The notes: generated by a model not told the origin, from the sequence alone. Counted from the stretch's first letter, positions 39,794 to 48,014 are shown. The stretch is DNA of 53,971 nucleotides from DASYHS01 sp035998295 (GCF_035998295.1 NZ_DASYHS010000046.1:1-53971), one strand, 5' to 3'. Translations and numbers: made by a program.

Positions 39794-40103
39794 CGAGCGT
39801 GGGCGCCAGCGTGACCGCCAGCCCGTCGAGGTCGGGGGTGATGCGGATCTGGCAGGACAGCCTGGACGCGTCGAGGACGTCGGGCGCGTCGGCGAGCGTC
39901 GTCTCCTCGTCGGCCGAGCGCGAGGGCAGGCGGGCGGCCCATTCCGGCGCCACGTAGACGTGGCAGGTCGAGCACAGGCAGCAGCCGCCGCATTCCGCCG
40001 GCAGCGGCAGTCCCGCCGCCTTGATGCATTCCATCAGGGGCCAGTCCGCCTCGGCGTGGATCTCGTGCGTGGCGCCGGCATAGTCGGTGACGTGGATCTT
40101 CAT
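39789..40103 (-). CDS. [2Fe-2S] ferredoxin (adrenodoxin/plant-like fold)
   Basis: A 104-residue electron carrier. The cluster ligands are C-x5-C-x2-C in ECGGCCLCSTCHVYV and a fourth Cys in LSCQIRI. It is the third gene of the rdhA - FNR - ferredoxin operon; the ATG overlaps the reductase stop (ATGA). Its likely job is to pass electrons from NADPH, through the reductase, to the iron-sulfur clusters of the reductive dehalogenase. In some catabolic dehalogenases the ferredoxin is fused to RdhA; here it is separate. Confidence 0.88.
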   Translation of the reverse strand: MKIHVTDYAGATHEIHAEADWPLMECIKAAGLPLPAECGGCCLCSTCHVYVAPEWAARLPSRSADEETTLADAPDVLDASRLSCQIRITPDLDGLAVTLAPTLA

Positions 40104-41146
40104 GCGGCCTGGAACTTCTTCTGAAGGTTCGTGGAGGTCGTCGTGTACTGGAACAGCAGCTTCTTGTCGGGGCGCAGGTAGCGGAACGCCTGCTGCGCCA
40201 TCAGCGCCCCCTCGTGGAAGCCCGACAGGATCAGCTTCAGCTTGCCGGGATAGTGGTTGATGTCGCCGATCGCGAAGATCCGCGGCACGCTGGTCTCGAA
40301 CTTCTCGGTATCGACGCGGATGCGGCCCTCGGCCAGGTCCAGCCCCCAGTCGGCGATCGGCCCCAGCTTCATCGTCAGCCCGAAGAAGGGCAGCAGCCGG
40401 TCGGCGGGGACTGCGACGCGCCCGCCGTCCGCCGTCTTCACGACCACCGCCGACAGCTCGCCGCCGGCCCCCTGCAGCTCCGCGCATTCGCCCAGCACGA
40501 AGTCGATCCTGCCCGCCTCGGCCAGCTCCAGCATCTGGCGCGCCGATTCCGGTGCCGCGCGGAACTCCGGCCGCCGGTGGACGAGGGTGACGCGCTGCGC
40601 CACCTCGTGCAGGTTCAGCGTCCAGTCCAGCGCCGAATCGCCGCCCCCGGCGATCACGACGCGCTTGCCGCGCATCGCCTCGATGCTGCGCACGGCGTAG
40701 AGCACGCTCCCGCCCTCGTACGCCTCGATGCCCGGGATCGGCGGCCGGCGCGGCGTGAAGCAGCCCGCCCCCGCGGCCACCACCAGCACGCCGGCGTGGA
40801 ACGCCGTGCCCTGGTCGGTGCGCACGTGCCATCCGCCGTCCCCGGCTGGGCGCACCTCGCTCACGGTCTGGCCGAGATGGAAGCTCGGCGCGAACGGGCG
40901 GATCTGCCGGAGCAGGTTGTCGATCAGCTCCTGCCCCGTGCACACCGGCAGGCCGGGGATGTCGTAGATCGGCTTCTCCGGATAGAACTCCGCGCATTGC
41001 CCGCCGGGCCTGTCGAGCACGTCGACGACGTGGCACGACAGGTCAAGCAGGCCGAGCTCGAACACCGCGAACAACCCTACCGGGCCGGCGCCGACGATCA
41101 GCGCGTCGGTCCGGATCTCGCCGTCGGTCATCTCTTCCGTCTCCAT
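40100..41146 (-). CDS. Ferredoxin-NADP reductase, thioredoxin-reductase-like type
   Basis: A 348-residue FAD protein. The FAD-binding start is ALIVGAGPVGLFAVFELG (about 15-32), followed by PGGQCAEFYPEKPIYDIPG, a signature of TrxR-like bacterial ferredoxin-NADP reductases; the redox-active CxxC of true thioredoxin reductases is absent. VVIAGGGDSALDWTLNL is the NADPH site, and IFAIGDINHYPGKLKLILSGFHEGALMAQ is the second FAD motif. It lies between the dehalogenase (1-bp overlap, TGATG) and the ferredoxin (ATGA), so it should supply the electrons. A second ATG five codons in (41131) has GGAAGAG before it and may be the true start. Confidence 0.87.
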   Translation of the reverse strand: METEEMTDGEIRTDALIVGAGPVGLFAVFELGLLDLSCHVVDVLDRPGGQCAEFYPEKPIYDIPGLPVCTGQELIDNLLRQIRPFAPSFHLGQTVSEVRPAGDGGWHVRTDQGTAFHAGVLVVAAGAGCFTPRRPPIPGIEAYEGGSVLYAVRSIEAMRGKRVVIAGGGDSALDWTLNLHEVAQRVTLVHRRPEFRAAPESARQMLELAEAGRIDFVLGECAELQGAGGELSAVVVKTADGGRVAVPADRLLPFFGLTMKLGPIADWGLDLAEGRIRVDTEKFETSVPRIFAIGDINHYPGKLKLILSGFHEGALMAQQAFRYLRPDKKLLFQYTTTSTNLQKKFQAA

Positions 41147-43260
41147 CAGTTGCGGTCCGCCGGCCCGATCCCCTCGGTCCGAGCCAGGCGCTCGCGCGCC
41201 TGCCCGGGCGTCTCGGCCCGTGCGTAGGCTTCGATGCCGGCCGCCCGGTCGACCGGGACCGCCTGCGCCAGCGTCGTCCCGCCCGGCGGCTGGAGGTCAG
41301 GCGGGAACAGGGCGAGCCGCTGGCTGCGGCCGAGCTTGTCGTCGCGGCCCGGGCTGATGTCGCGCTCGTTGGTGCCGGCGACCGGCGGGCCGGCGACGCC
41401 GTCCACGACCTCCAGGTCGAACCACCACCGCTTGGCGGGGTTGCGCCTGCCGTTCTCCTGGACGTCGTCCATCGCGATGATCGCCGGGCGCGCGGCGGGC
41501 ACCGCGATCGACAGCTCGACCAGCCGGCGCGCCTCGACCGTGTCCTCCCGGTTCCACGGGCACATCTTCATGCACCGCCCGCACGCCGACCCCTTCATCT
41601 GGGTGACGCGGTACTTCGTGCATTTCTCGACGTCGGCCTTCCAGATCTCGTAGCCGTTGAACATCACCTTGGAGCCGAAGGAGATGGCGTTGCACGGGCA
41701 TTCGCGCGCGCATTTGCGGCACTGCGCGCAGAAGTCCTGGACGCCGAAGTCGATCGGCCGGTCGACCGCCATCGGCAGGTCGGTGGTGAACACCACCGAT
41801 TTCGAGCGCGGGCCGATGAACGGGTTCAGCAGCGTGTCGCCGATGCGCGACACCTCGCCCAGCCCGGCCATCAGGATGGCCGGGTTGTGGATCACCTCGG
41901 AATGGGCGTTGGAATGGGACCGGGCCGAATATCCCATCATGCGGCAATGGCCGGCCATGATGCCGGCGATCTCCGCGCCGCGCATGTAGGCGCGCATGGA
42001 CTGCGAGGCGGAGATCCAGTCGTCCCCGGACGCTCCCTCCATCGTCTCGAAGCCCTGGTCGATCAGCATCACGACGGCGTAGGTGTGGTAGGGCTCGATC
42101 GGGGCGCCCTCGACGTCGTCGTGGGAATAGTACATCCACGGCTCGGCGCGGCAGATGCCGACGAAGTCGGCGCCGAGATGGTAGCCGAGAGCCTTGATCG
42201 CCTGCGCGTTGCGCTCGGGGTCGCCCAGCTCCCCGCCGCGCCCGGTCGGCGCCAGCGGCGTGCGGGTGCCCTGGTGCGGCACCATGCCCTGGATCAGCGG
42301 CTGCATGCCCAGTGCCAGCGGGTGCTTCATCGGGAAGCGCTTCTTCTCCCGCATCGCCTTCTCGCCGAGGTCGCCGGCCTCCGCGCGCTTGAAGAAGTCG
42401 GCGCGCTTGGGCACGCGCCGGATCTCCTGCGCGATCACCAGCGTCGTCGGCTCGTCGACCCGCCTGATCGTCTCCATGGGATAGCGGCCGAGATGCAGCG
42501 GCCGGGCCTCCTCCTCGTCGTAGTGCCAGCCCGGCCGCGTGCCGTCCTCGCCCATGTAGACCCCGGGCGCGTCGCAGCCGAGGTCGCTTTCCGGGGCGAG
42601 CGGCAGGTCGGCCGCGACCCGGTAGTCCATCGTCACCGCGCCGACGCGGAAGCCGCGGCGCAGGAACGGGGCCGCCAGCCGCCCGTTCTCGACCCGGGCC
42701 ACGCCGGCCCCGACCGCGAGCCGGGCGAGATCGACCAGCGCGTCGCCGGCGAAATGCCCGCGCGCGGAGTAGCCGAGCCGGCGGACGTAGCCCGCCAGCA
42801 CGGCGGCGATCTCGGCGCAGCGCATGTCGGTGCGGGCGGCGTTCGTGCCGCGGATCCACAGGTCGCCGGGTTCTCCCTCCGCGGGTTCGCGGCCGAACTC
42901 GACCGCGAAGACCAGCGCGTGGGTGTGGCCGTCCGGCAGGCCGGCCCGCTCCGCCGGGTCGATCGCGCAGCAGGCCGCGATCGTCGCGTCGAGGAAATAG
43001 GCCGACGCCTTCAGGTTCTCGGCGCGCACCGCCGGGTCCTCGGGGACGGATGCGCGCCCCGGTGCCGGCTGCCCGGCGAGCATGCCCGCGAACAGCTCCG
43101 CGTATTCGCGGATGCTGCCGGCGGCCGAGTCCGGTGCCGCCTCGATGCCGTCGGCCGGCATCGCCCCTGCGGCGACGGGCGCATCGGGATCGCGGCGCAG
43201 GCGCTCGAGGGCGAGGGGGCCGAGATGGTGGGGGCGTTGCCGGTTGGAATGGAGCCGCAT
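41146..43260 (-). CDS. Cobalamin-dependent reductive dehalogenase, catabolic (NpRdhA/BhbA-like) type
   Basis: A 704-residue cytoplasmic protein; it has no Tat signal, unlike respiratory RdhA. Two [4Fe-4S] sites are complete: C511-x2-C514-x2-C517-x3-C521P, and C547, C560, C563, C567P. The B12 domain is duplicated: residues 143-215 (RTDMRCAEIAAVLAGYVRRLGYSAR...) are a degenerate copy of 420-500 (QSMRAYMRGAEIAGIMAGHC...). Tyr425, Lys487 and Arg551 sit one residue from the numbers I recall for the catalytic Tyr426, Lys488 and Arg552 of Nitratireductor NpRdhA. The expected reaction is removal of halogen from an ortho-halogenated phenol, perhaps 3,5-dihalo-4-hydroxybenzoate. First gene of the operon with reductase and ferredoxin; GGGAG precedes the ATG. 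Confidence 0.87.
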   Translation of the reverse strand: MRLHSNRQRPHHLGPLALERLRRDPDAPVAAGAMPADGIEAAPDSAAGSIREYAELFAGMLAGQPAPGRASVPEDPAVRAENLKASAYFLDATIAACCAIDPAERAGLPDGHTHALVFAVEFGREPAEGEPGDLWIRGTNAARTDMRCAEIAAVLAGYVRRLGYSARGHFAGDALVDLARLAVGAGVARVENGRLAAPFLRRGFRVGAVTMDYRVAADLPLAPESDLGCDAPGVYMGEDGTRPGWHYDEEEARPLHLGRYPMETIRRVDEPTTLVIAQEIRRVPKRADFFKRAEAGDLGEKAMREKKRFPMKHPLALGMQPLIQGMVPHQGTRTPLAPTGRGGELGDPERNAQAIKALGYHLGADFVGICRAEPWMYYSHDDVEGAPIEPYHTYAVVMLIDQGFETMEGASGDDWISASQSMRAYMRGAEIAGIMAGHCRMMGYSARSHSNAHSEVIHNPAILMAGLGEVSRIGDTLLNPFIGPRSKSVVFTTDLPMAVDRPIDFGVQDFCAQCRKCARECPCNAISFGSKVMFNGYEIWKADVEKCTKYRVTQMKGSACGRCMKMCPWNREDTVEARRLVELSIAVPAARPAIIAMDDVQENGRRNPAKRWWFDLEVVDGVAGPPVAGTNERDISPGRDDKLGRSQRLALFPPDLQPPGGTTLAQAVPVDRAAGIEAYARAETPGQARERLARTEGIGPADRN

Positions 43261-43320
43261 CTGCCGTCTCCCTTGATGCCCGCCGCGTGGCGGATGCTGG
43301 ACGTGGCGTGAAGGCTAGCA

Positions 43321-44304
43321 ATGGTCCGGCCGGATGCCTATACTCGCTACGGCATGAATATCATTCCGGATCGGCATGAAGTGGACGTCAGCCTCCAGCA
43401 TCTGAAGGTGCTGGAGACCGTCCTGCGCGAACGCAGCCTGACCCGGGCGGCCCATGCCCTGGACACGACGCAGCCCAATGTCAGCAAGGTGCTGGCGAAG
43501 CTCCGCCTGTATTTCCGCGACCCGCTCTTCGTCCGGGTGGGCTCGGCGATGGAGCCGACGGCCAAGGCGATCGAGTTGGCGGAGCCCGTGCGCCAGATCC
43601 TCGACGCCTCGCGCGCCTTGTGGGTGGAGACGACCGGCTTCGTGCCCGCGCACTCGCGGCGGAGCTTCCGCTTCTTCATCAGCGACGTCGGTGCTGCGCG
43701 GCTGGCGCCGCCCCTGATGGCGCGCCTCCAGCAGGACGCGCCCGGCGTCAGGCTGGAGCTGGTCCAGCTCGACGCGCGCCAGCTCCAGCCCAGGCTGGAG
43801 AGCGGCGAAGTCGACCTGGCCGTCGGCGCATTCCCGGACCTGGATCGCGGCATAAGGCGGCGCAAGCTGTTCACCGAGCGGCACGTCGCCGTGGTGCGGC
43901 CGGGCCACCCGCTCCTGGAGCGAGCGGGCGACGCGGATGCGTTCCTCGCCGCGCGCCACGTCATGGTCGCGGCGTCCGGCCTGGGCCATGCCCATCGCGA
44001 GGCGGTGAGGGTCCTGGAGGCGGCCATACCGCCGGAGAACGTGGTGCTGCGGGTGCCGGGCTTCGTGGCGGCCGCCATGGTGGTCAGGCACACGGATGCC
44101 GTCCTGACGCTGCCCGGCAATCTCGCATCCTTCATCGTGCCCGAGCTGGGGCTCGCGACCATCGAGCCGCCGCTGGAACTGCCGGTCATCGAGATCGCGC
44201 AGTACTGGCACGAGCGGTTCCACCGCGACGGCGGGAACCGCTGGATGCGTTCCGTCCTGCTGGAGATCCTCGGCCGGCGCCTGCGCGAGCGCAGCCGCGC
44301 GTGA
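43321..44304 (+). CDS. LysR-family regulator, NahR/PcpR-like
   Basis: A 327-residue regulator. The HTH is LKVLETVLRERSLTRAAHALDTTQPNVSKVLAKLRLYFRDPLFVRVG, followed by MEPTAKAIELAEPVRQIL, the pattern of the NahR/NodD/PcpR branch that responds to aromatic compounds. The inducer domain follows from about 100. It is divergent from the reductive dehalogenase operon, 60 bp apart, which fits control by a halogenated or hydroxylated aromatic acid. ATG 43321 has GAAGG upstream; ATG 43354 is an alternative closer to the family start. Its stop lies in the first of three 27-bp tandem repeats. Confidence 0.83.
   Translation: MVRPDAYTRYGMNIIPDRHEVDVSLQHLKVLETVLRERSLTRAAHALDTTQPNVSKVLAKLRLYFRDPLFVRVGSAMEPTAKAIELAEPVRQILDASRALWVETTGFVPAHSRRSFRFFISDVGAARLAPPLMARLQQDAPGVRLELVQLDARQLQPRLESGEVDLAVGAFPDLDRGIRRRKLFTERHVAVVRPGHPLLERAGDADAFLAARHVMVAASGLGHAHREAVRVLEAAIPPENVVLRVPGFVAAAMVVRHTDAVLTLPGNLASFIVPELGLATIEPPLELPVIEIAQYWHERFHRDGGNRWMRSVLLEILGRRLRERSRA
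43334..43355. promoter_or_regulatory. ATGCC-N12-GGCAT dyad with a TATACT -10-like element near the LysR start
   Basis: ATGCC (43334-43338) and GGCAT (43351-43355) flank a segment containing TATACT (43339-43344). It lies 74 bp before the divergent dehalogenase start, suiting a LysR operator for rdhA. If this is the operator and promoter, the LysR protein would start at ATG 43354 rather than 43321, on a nearly leaderless message. No convincing -35 element was seen. Confidence 0.3.
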
Positions 44305-44363
44305 TAAAGGCGCGAGCGCAGCCGCGCGTGATCAAGGCGCGAGCGTAGCCGTGCGTGATCAAG
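44283..44363. repeat. Three 27-bp tandem units across the lysR stop
   Basis: Units 44283-44309, 44310-44336 and 44337-44363 are adjacent. Each begins GCGCGAGCG, continues AGCCG(C/T)GCGTGAT and ends AAG. The first two differ at one base; the third has two more changes. 27 is a multiple of three, so every unit carries TGA in the same frame (44302, 44329, 44356), and the tail RERSRA of the protein would be repeated if the first stop were read through. Confidence 0.85.
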
Positions 44364-44368
44364 GGCAC

Positions 44369-44392
44369 GGGCGCGGGGAAGACCCCGCGCCC
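44369..44392. terminator. Hairpin between convergent lysR and dctP
   Basis: GGGCGCGGGG (44369-44378) and CCCCGCGCCC (44383-44392) are perfect 10-bp arms around AAGA, midway between the convergent genes. GC-rich stem without a T-run; probably used in both directions. Confidence 0.55.
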
Positions 44393-44418
44393 GCCGGGAT
44401 GGGCCTCGGCTGGACGGC

Positions 44419-45453
44419 TCAGTTCGAGGCCGCGGCGTTCTCCAGTTCCTGCCGGTAGGCCGAGAGCAGGGCGGCGCCGTCGACCCCCAGCTTCGCGACC
44501 TCCTTCGCCCAGGCATCCTCCAGCGGCCGCGTCCGGGCCAGGAGATCCTTCATGAACGCCTCGTCGGCCTGGATCATCTCGACGCCGTTGGCGACGATGG
44601 CCTCGTGGGCGGCTTCCTCGTTCACGTCCTGGGCGCGGCCGGCCAGCCGCGCCACCTGCTCGCCGGAGACGGACAGGATGGCCGCCCGGTCCTCCTCCGA
44701 CAGCTCGTCGAAGGCGGCGGCGTTCATGATCAGCGCCCAACTCGTGTTGTAGAGGCCGCCGCGCACCGCCGTGCCGTAGCGGATGAACCGGTCCAGGTTG
44801 AAGGAGCGGATCGGCTCCGTCGGGAAGAACACGCCGTCGACGACGCCGGCGCTGACCAGCTCGTAGGACTCGTTGGCCGGCTTCAGCACGGCCGCGACGC
44901 CGAGCGCGTCGGCGATGTCGTTGACGACGCCGCCGCCGACGCGAAAGCGCAGACCGGCGAGGTCGTCGAGGGTGCGGATCGGCCGCTTCGTGTTGAAGAT
45001 ATAGCCGGGGCCGTTCGTGAACACGGCAAGGGTCCGGACGCCGGGGTGCTGGTCGATCGCTGCCAACTCGCGTTCGTAGATGCGCTGGTAGGCCACCGAG
45101 GCGGCTTCCGCGGTCTCGCCGGTGCCGCTGAACTCCGCCAGCGTGGCCAGCGGGAAGCGCCCGGGCGAGTAGCCGTGCACGACCGCGGCGACATGGGCGA
45201 TGCCGCTCGCGACCGCGTCGAAGGTACCGCCGGGGTTGGCGACGGGTTTCGGCAGGACCTGGATCTTGACCCGGCCTTCGGTCGCCTCTTCGACCTGGCT
45301 CGCCCAGACCTGCAGCACGTCCTTGAAGATGACGTGCTGCTGGGGCAGCCAGTTGGTCAGGCGCAGCACGGTCTGGGCCCGGGCGTCGGCGGGCGCGGCG
45401 AGGACGAGGACGAGTGCCAGGGCGGGGAGCAGCGATGCTAGGCGCTTCTTCAT
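44419..45453 (-). CDS. TRAP transporter solute-binding protein (DctP family)
   Basis: A 344-residue periplasmic protein with a signal peptide MKKRLASLLPALALVLVLAAPADARAQ, cleaved probably after ARA. The mature chain opens TVLRLTNWLPQQH and has the GLRFRVGGG hinge and NTSWALIMN segment of DctP proteins. ATG 45453 has AGGAGG upstream. It is transcribed after dctQ and dctM but separated from dctM by 160 bp holding its own palindrome, so it may be a separate unit. Its ligand may be the compound handled by the neighbouring dehalogenase or an unrelated organic acid. Confidence 0.86.
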   Translation of the reverse strand: MKKRLASLLPALALVLVLAAPADARAQTVLRLTNWLPQQHVIFKDVLQVWASQVEEATEGRVKIQVLPKPVANPGGTFDAVASGIAHVAAVVHGYSPGRFPLATLAEFSGTGETAEAASVAYQRIYERELAAIDQHPGVRTLAVFTNGPGYIFNTKRPIRTLDDLAGLRFRVGGGVVNDIADALGVAAVLKPANESYELVSAGVVDGVFFPTEPIRSFNLDRFIRYGTAVRGGLYNTSWALIMNAAAFDELSEEDRAAILSVSGEQVARLAGRAQDVNEEAAHEAIVANGVEMIQADEAFMKDLLARTRPLEDAWAKEVAKLGVDGAALLSAYRQELENAAASN

Positions 45454-45557
45454 GACTTCCTCCTTGGGGTCCGGCCCGTTGCGTCCCGGCGGGATCGGGC
45501 TTCTTCTCGGACGTCGGTTTCGTGGGGCAGCATCCGGCGGCTGCCGGGGCGCGTCAT

Positions 45558-45573
45558 TCCTCATCCATGAGGA
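45558..45573. promoter_or_regulatory. Palindrome TCCTCATCCATGAGGA before dctP (copy 1 of 2)
   Basis: Perfect 7-bp arms TCCTCAT and ATGAGGA around CC, 105 bp before the dctP start in the dctM-dctP gap. A near-identical copy (15 of 16) lies before dctQ at 47449-47464. The pair marks the two probable transcription units of this transporter. Confidence 0.6.
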
Positions 45574-45613
45574 TGGGAAGCGGCGGCGCCGTTCCCTGCG
45601 CCATTCCCCGGGG

Positions 45614-46915
45614 TCAATGCAGCAGGCCGAAGGCGCGCGGCAGCGCGAGGCTGAGCCAGGGCACCGTCACCAGCAACGCGACGCGGAAGACGTCGGCGGC
45701 GACGAACGGGCCGAGGCCGCGGAACACCACGCCGGTCGGCACGTGCGGCACCAGGGTGCGCAGCACGAAGACATTCATGCCCAGCGGCGGTGTGATCAGG
45801 CTGATCTCGGTCACGACGACGACGACGATTCCGAACCAGACCGGGTCGAAGCCCAGCCCCGTCATCAGCGGGAAGAACACCGGTACGGTGAGCACGATCA
45901 TCGAGATGCTCTCGAGCACGCAGCCGAGCAGCAGGTAGACGAGCACCATCGCCGCCACGACCAGCAGCGGATGGACCGAGAACGAGCCGACGAAGGCCGT
46001 CAGGTCCATCGAAAGGGTCGTGAAGTTGATGTAGTTCGCGAAGACCAGGGCGCCGGTCAGGATCGCGAACAGCATCGCGGTCGTGCGAGCGGTCTGGCGG
46101 AATACCCCGACCAGCTCGCGCAAGCCGGCCGCCCTGCGGGCGGCGGCGAACACCAGCGCGCCGAAGGCGCCGACCGCCGCGGCCTCGGTCGGGGTGAAGA
46201 TGCCGCCGTAGATGCCGCCCAGCACGACCGAGAACAGCGCGATGACCGCCCAGACGTCGCGCGCGGCGCGCAGGCGCAGGCGCCAGGAAGCGCGGTCGCC
46301 GGCGGGCCCGGCCTCGGGGTCCCGCCAGGTCGTCCAGGCCACGGCCCCGGCGTACAGCGCTACCGCGACGAGCCCCGGCAGCACCGCCGCCGCGAACAGG
46401 GCGCCGATGTTGGTGTTGGTCAGGATGCCGTAGAGCACCATGATCACCGAGGGCGGGATCAGCACGCCGAGCGTGCCGCCCGCGGCGATCGCGCCGGTGG
46501 CCAGGCCGGGCTTGTAGCCGCGCGCCTCCATCTCCGGCAGCGCCACCTTGGAGAAGGTCGCGGTCGTCGCGAGGCTCGATCCGCAGATCGCGCCGAAGCC
46601 CGCGCAGGCGAGCACGGTCGACGTCGCGAGCCCGCCGCGCCGGTGGCCGACGAAGCTGTAGGCCAGCGCGTATAGCTCGCGCGACATCCCCGCGCGGGTG
46701 ACGAGGTCGCCCATCAGGATGAACAGCGGGATGACCGACAGCGTGTACTGGGCGCCGGTCTCGTAGAGGGTCTGGACCACGCTCGCCAGGGCGACCGACG
46801 GCGACAGCTTCAGGGCCATGCCGGCGAAGCCGACGATGCCCATCGCGAAGGCCAGCGGCACGCGCAGCAGGCTGAGGGCGAAGAGGGCCAGGAACGCGAG
46901 GGAGGCTTCGAGCAT
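45614..46915 (-). CDS. TRAP transporter large permease (DctM family)
   Basis: A 433-residue membrane protein with about 12 helices. DctM hallmarks: LSVIPLFILMGDLVTRAG near residue 60, GAICGSSLATTATFSKVALPEM near 105, GGTLGVLIPPSVIMVLYGILTNTNIG near 145, GGIYGGIFTPTEAAAVGAFGA near 240, and SLITPPLGMNVFVLR near 375. The start is 3 bp after the dctQ stop. It is the ion-coupled channel subunit. dctP follows after 160 bp, an unusual QM-P order with a separate control site. Confidence 0.88.
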   Translation of the reverse strand: MLEASLAFLALFALSLLRVPLAFAMGIVGFAGMALKLSPSVALASVVQTLYETGAQYTLSVIPLFILMGDLVTRAGMSRELYALAYSFVGHRRGGLATSTVLACAGFGAICGSSLATTATFSKVALPEMEARGYKPGLATGAIAAGGTLGVLIPPSVIMVLYGILTNTNIGALFAAAVLPGLVAVALYAGAVAWTTWRDPEAGPAGDRASWRLRLRAARDVWAVIALFSVVLGGIYGGIFTPTEAAAVGAFGALVFAAARRAAGLRELVGVFRQTARTTAMLFAILTGALVFANYINFTTLSMDLTAFVGSFSVHPLLVVAAMVLVYLLLGCVLESISMIVLTVPVFFPLMTGLGFDPVWFGIVVVVVTEISLITPPLGMNVFVLRTLVPHVPTGVVFRGLGPFVAADVFRVALLVTVPWLSLALPRAFGLLH

Positions 46916-46918
46916 GCG

Positions 46919-47413
46919 TCAGGGTTCCGTATCGGGGGGCCCGCCGCGCGCCAGGACGGCGAAGGCGTGGACCAGGGCCGTCAGCGCGCAGCACCCGCCC
47001 ATGACCAGGGCCATGCCGCCGACCGGGAGCCGCAGGACGGGCGACTGATCGCCGGCGGCGATCATCTCCAGGCCCCGGCGCGCCATCGCATAGGCGAGAT
47101 AGGCCAGCACGGCGGCGATGAGCAGGTCGGCCATCGTCCCGACCGCGGCGGCGAGCCGCCGCGACAGCGCGCGCTCGAAGTAGTCGATGGTGACGTGGGT
47201 GCCGGTGGCGGACGCCGCGGGCAGCGCCAGGAACACGCAACCCACGATCATCGCCTCGACCAGCTCGATGCTGGATGCGACCGGCGCGTTGAAGACGTAG
47301 CGCGACACGACGTCGACCGTGACGATGCCGGTCATCGCGGCGAGACAGGCGGCCGCCAGGACCTCGGCGGTGCCGTTGATGCGGGCCAGCATCGATGCGG
47401 GGAGGCTTCTCAT
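46919..47413 (-). CDS. TRAP transporter small permease (DctQ family)
   Basis: A 164-residue membrane protein with four hydrophobic helices; NGTAEVLAAACLAAMTGIVTVDVVSRYVFNAP across helix 1 and its exit is the DctQ pattern, followed by SSIELVEAMIVGCVFLALP. ATG 47413 is chosen because the protein then starts shortly before helix 1 and leaves the palindrome at 47449-47464 upstream; an ATG at 47455 would place the palindrome over the start codon. dctM follows 3 bp later. Confidence 0.75.
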   Translation of the reverse strand: MRSLPASMLARINGTAEVLAAACLAAMTGIVTVDVVSRYVFNAPVASSIELVEAMIVGCVFLALPAASATGTHVTIDYFERALSRRLAAAVGTMADLLIAAVLAYLAYAMARRGLEMIAAGDQSPVLRLPVGGMALVMGGCCALTALVHAFAVLARGGPPDTEP

Positions 47414-47448
47414 TCCGGCAGCGTCCCCGGTCGCGGGGGGCCGGGCAA

Positions 47449-47464
47449 TCCTCATCGATGAGGA
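47449..47464. promoter_or_regulatory. Palindrome TCCTCATCGATGAGGA before dctQ (copy 2 of 2)
   Basis: The same 7-bp arms TCCTCAT and ATGAGGA as at 45558-45573, here around CG, 36 bp before the dctQ start and 69 bp before a divergent gene of unknown function at 47533. It is a candidate operator or promoter element for the TRAP genes. The regulator is not identified; no regulator gene touches the operon except the LysR at 43321. Confidence 0.6.
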
Positions 47465-47532
47465 ATCGGGGGCTTGCGGCAGGGCGGGCCGGCGGTCACA
47501 TTGTGCCCGGTATCGAAACCGAGCGGCGCGCC

Positions 47533-48003
47533 ATGGCCAAGATCTCACCGTCCCGACGTTACTGGTTCCGTCCTGCCGGGGAAGGGCGGTCGAGTTCGAT
47601 CGTGCAGCTGGACAACCATCTCGGCGCGCATGACGACTACCTGCTGGTGGCCGCGCTGCAGCTGGGGCTCCAGCAGCCGCCGAGCGGCTCGCCCGAGGAG
47701 GTCGTGCGCACGCTGCGCTGGCAGGCGATGTGCGACGGCTGGTGCCGGATCGGCGTCATCGACGTCGCCGGCACTCCGCCCTCGGCCTATGTGAACGCGG
47801 TCAGCCGCGAGCATCTGCTGCGCGCCTCGCGCTTCGTCGACGCGGAGCTGCGCGGCACGCTGGCGCGCATCGAGCTCCAGATCGAAAGGGCGCCGGAAGT
47901 GCGCGACGTGATGATCGTCACCGAGAAGGCGCTCGACCGCTATCTCACGCACGGCGCCCTCAGCGGCGACTTCGTGCCCGAGCGGGAACTGGCCGGGGGC
48001 TGA
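47533..48003 (+). CDS. Hypothetical protein of 156 residues
   Basis: I do not recognise this protein. It is soluble, with no signal peptide or membrane segment. It reads RRYWFRPAGEGRSSSIVQLDNHLGAHDDYLLVAALQLGL at the start, has a Cys/Trp-rich patch (QAMCDGWCRIG) and a mixed alpha/beta pattern after it. The ATG at 47533 lacks a strong ribosome site; earlier in-frame starts would overlap the dctQ control region. It diverges from dctQ and converges with galE; a hairpin follows the stop. Codon pattern is normal for the window, which supports it being real. Confidence 0.6.
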   Translation: MAKISPSRRYWFRPAGEGRSSSIVQLDNHLGAHDDYLLVAALQLGLQQPPSGSPEEVVRTLRWQAMCDGWCRIGVIDVAGTPPSAYVNAVSREHLLRASRFVDAELRGTLARIELQIERAPEVRDVMIVTEKALDRYLTHGALSGDFVPERELAGG

Positions 48004-48014
48004 CCGCCGGAACT

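Noticed and set aside
40100..41146. Flavoprotein read as thioredoxin reductase
   Set aside because: The redox-active CxxC is missing and the protein is encoded with a ferredoxin and reductive dehalogenase, fitting TrxR-like ferredoxin-NADP reductase.
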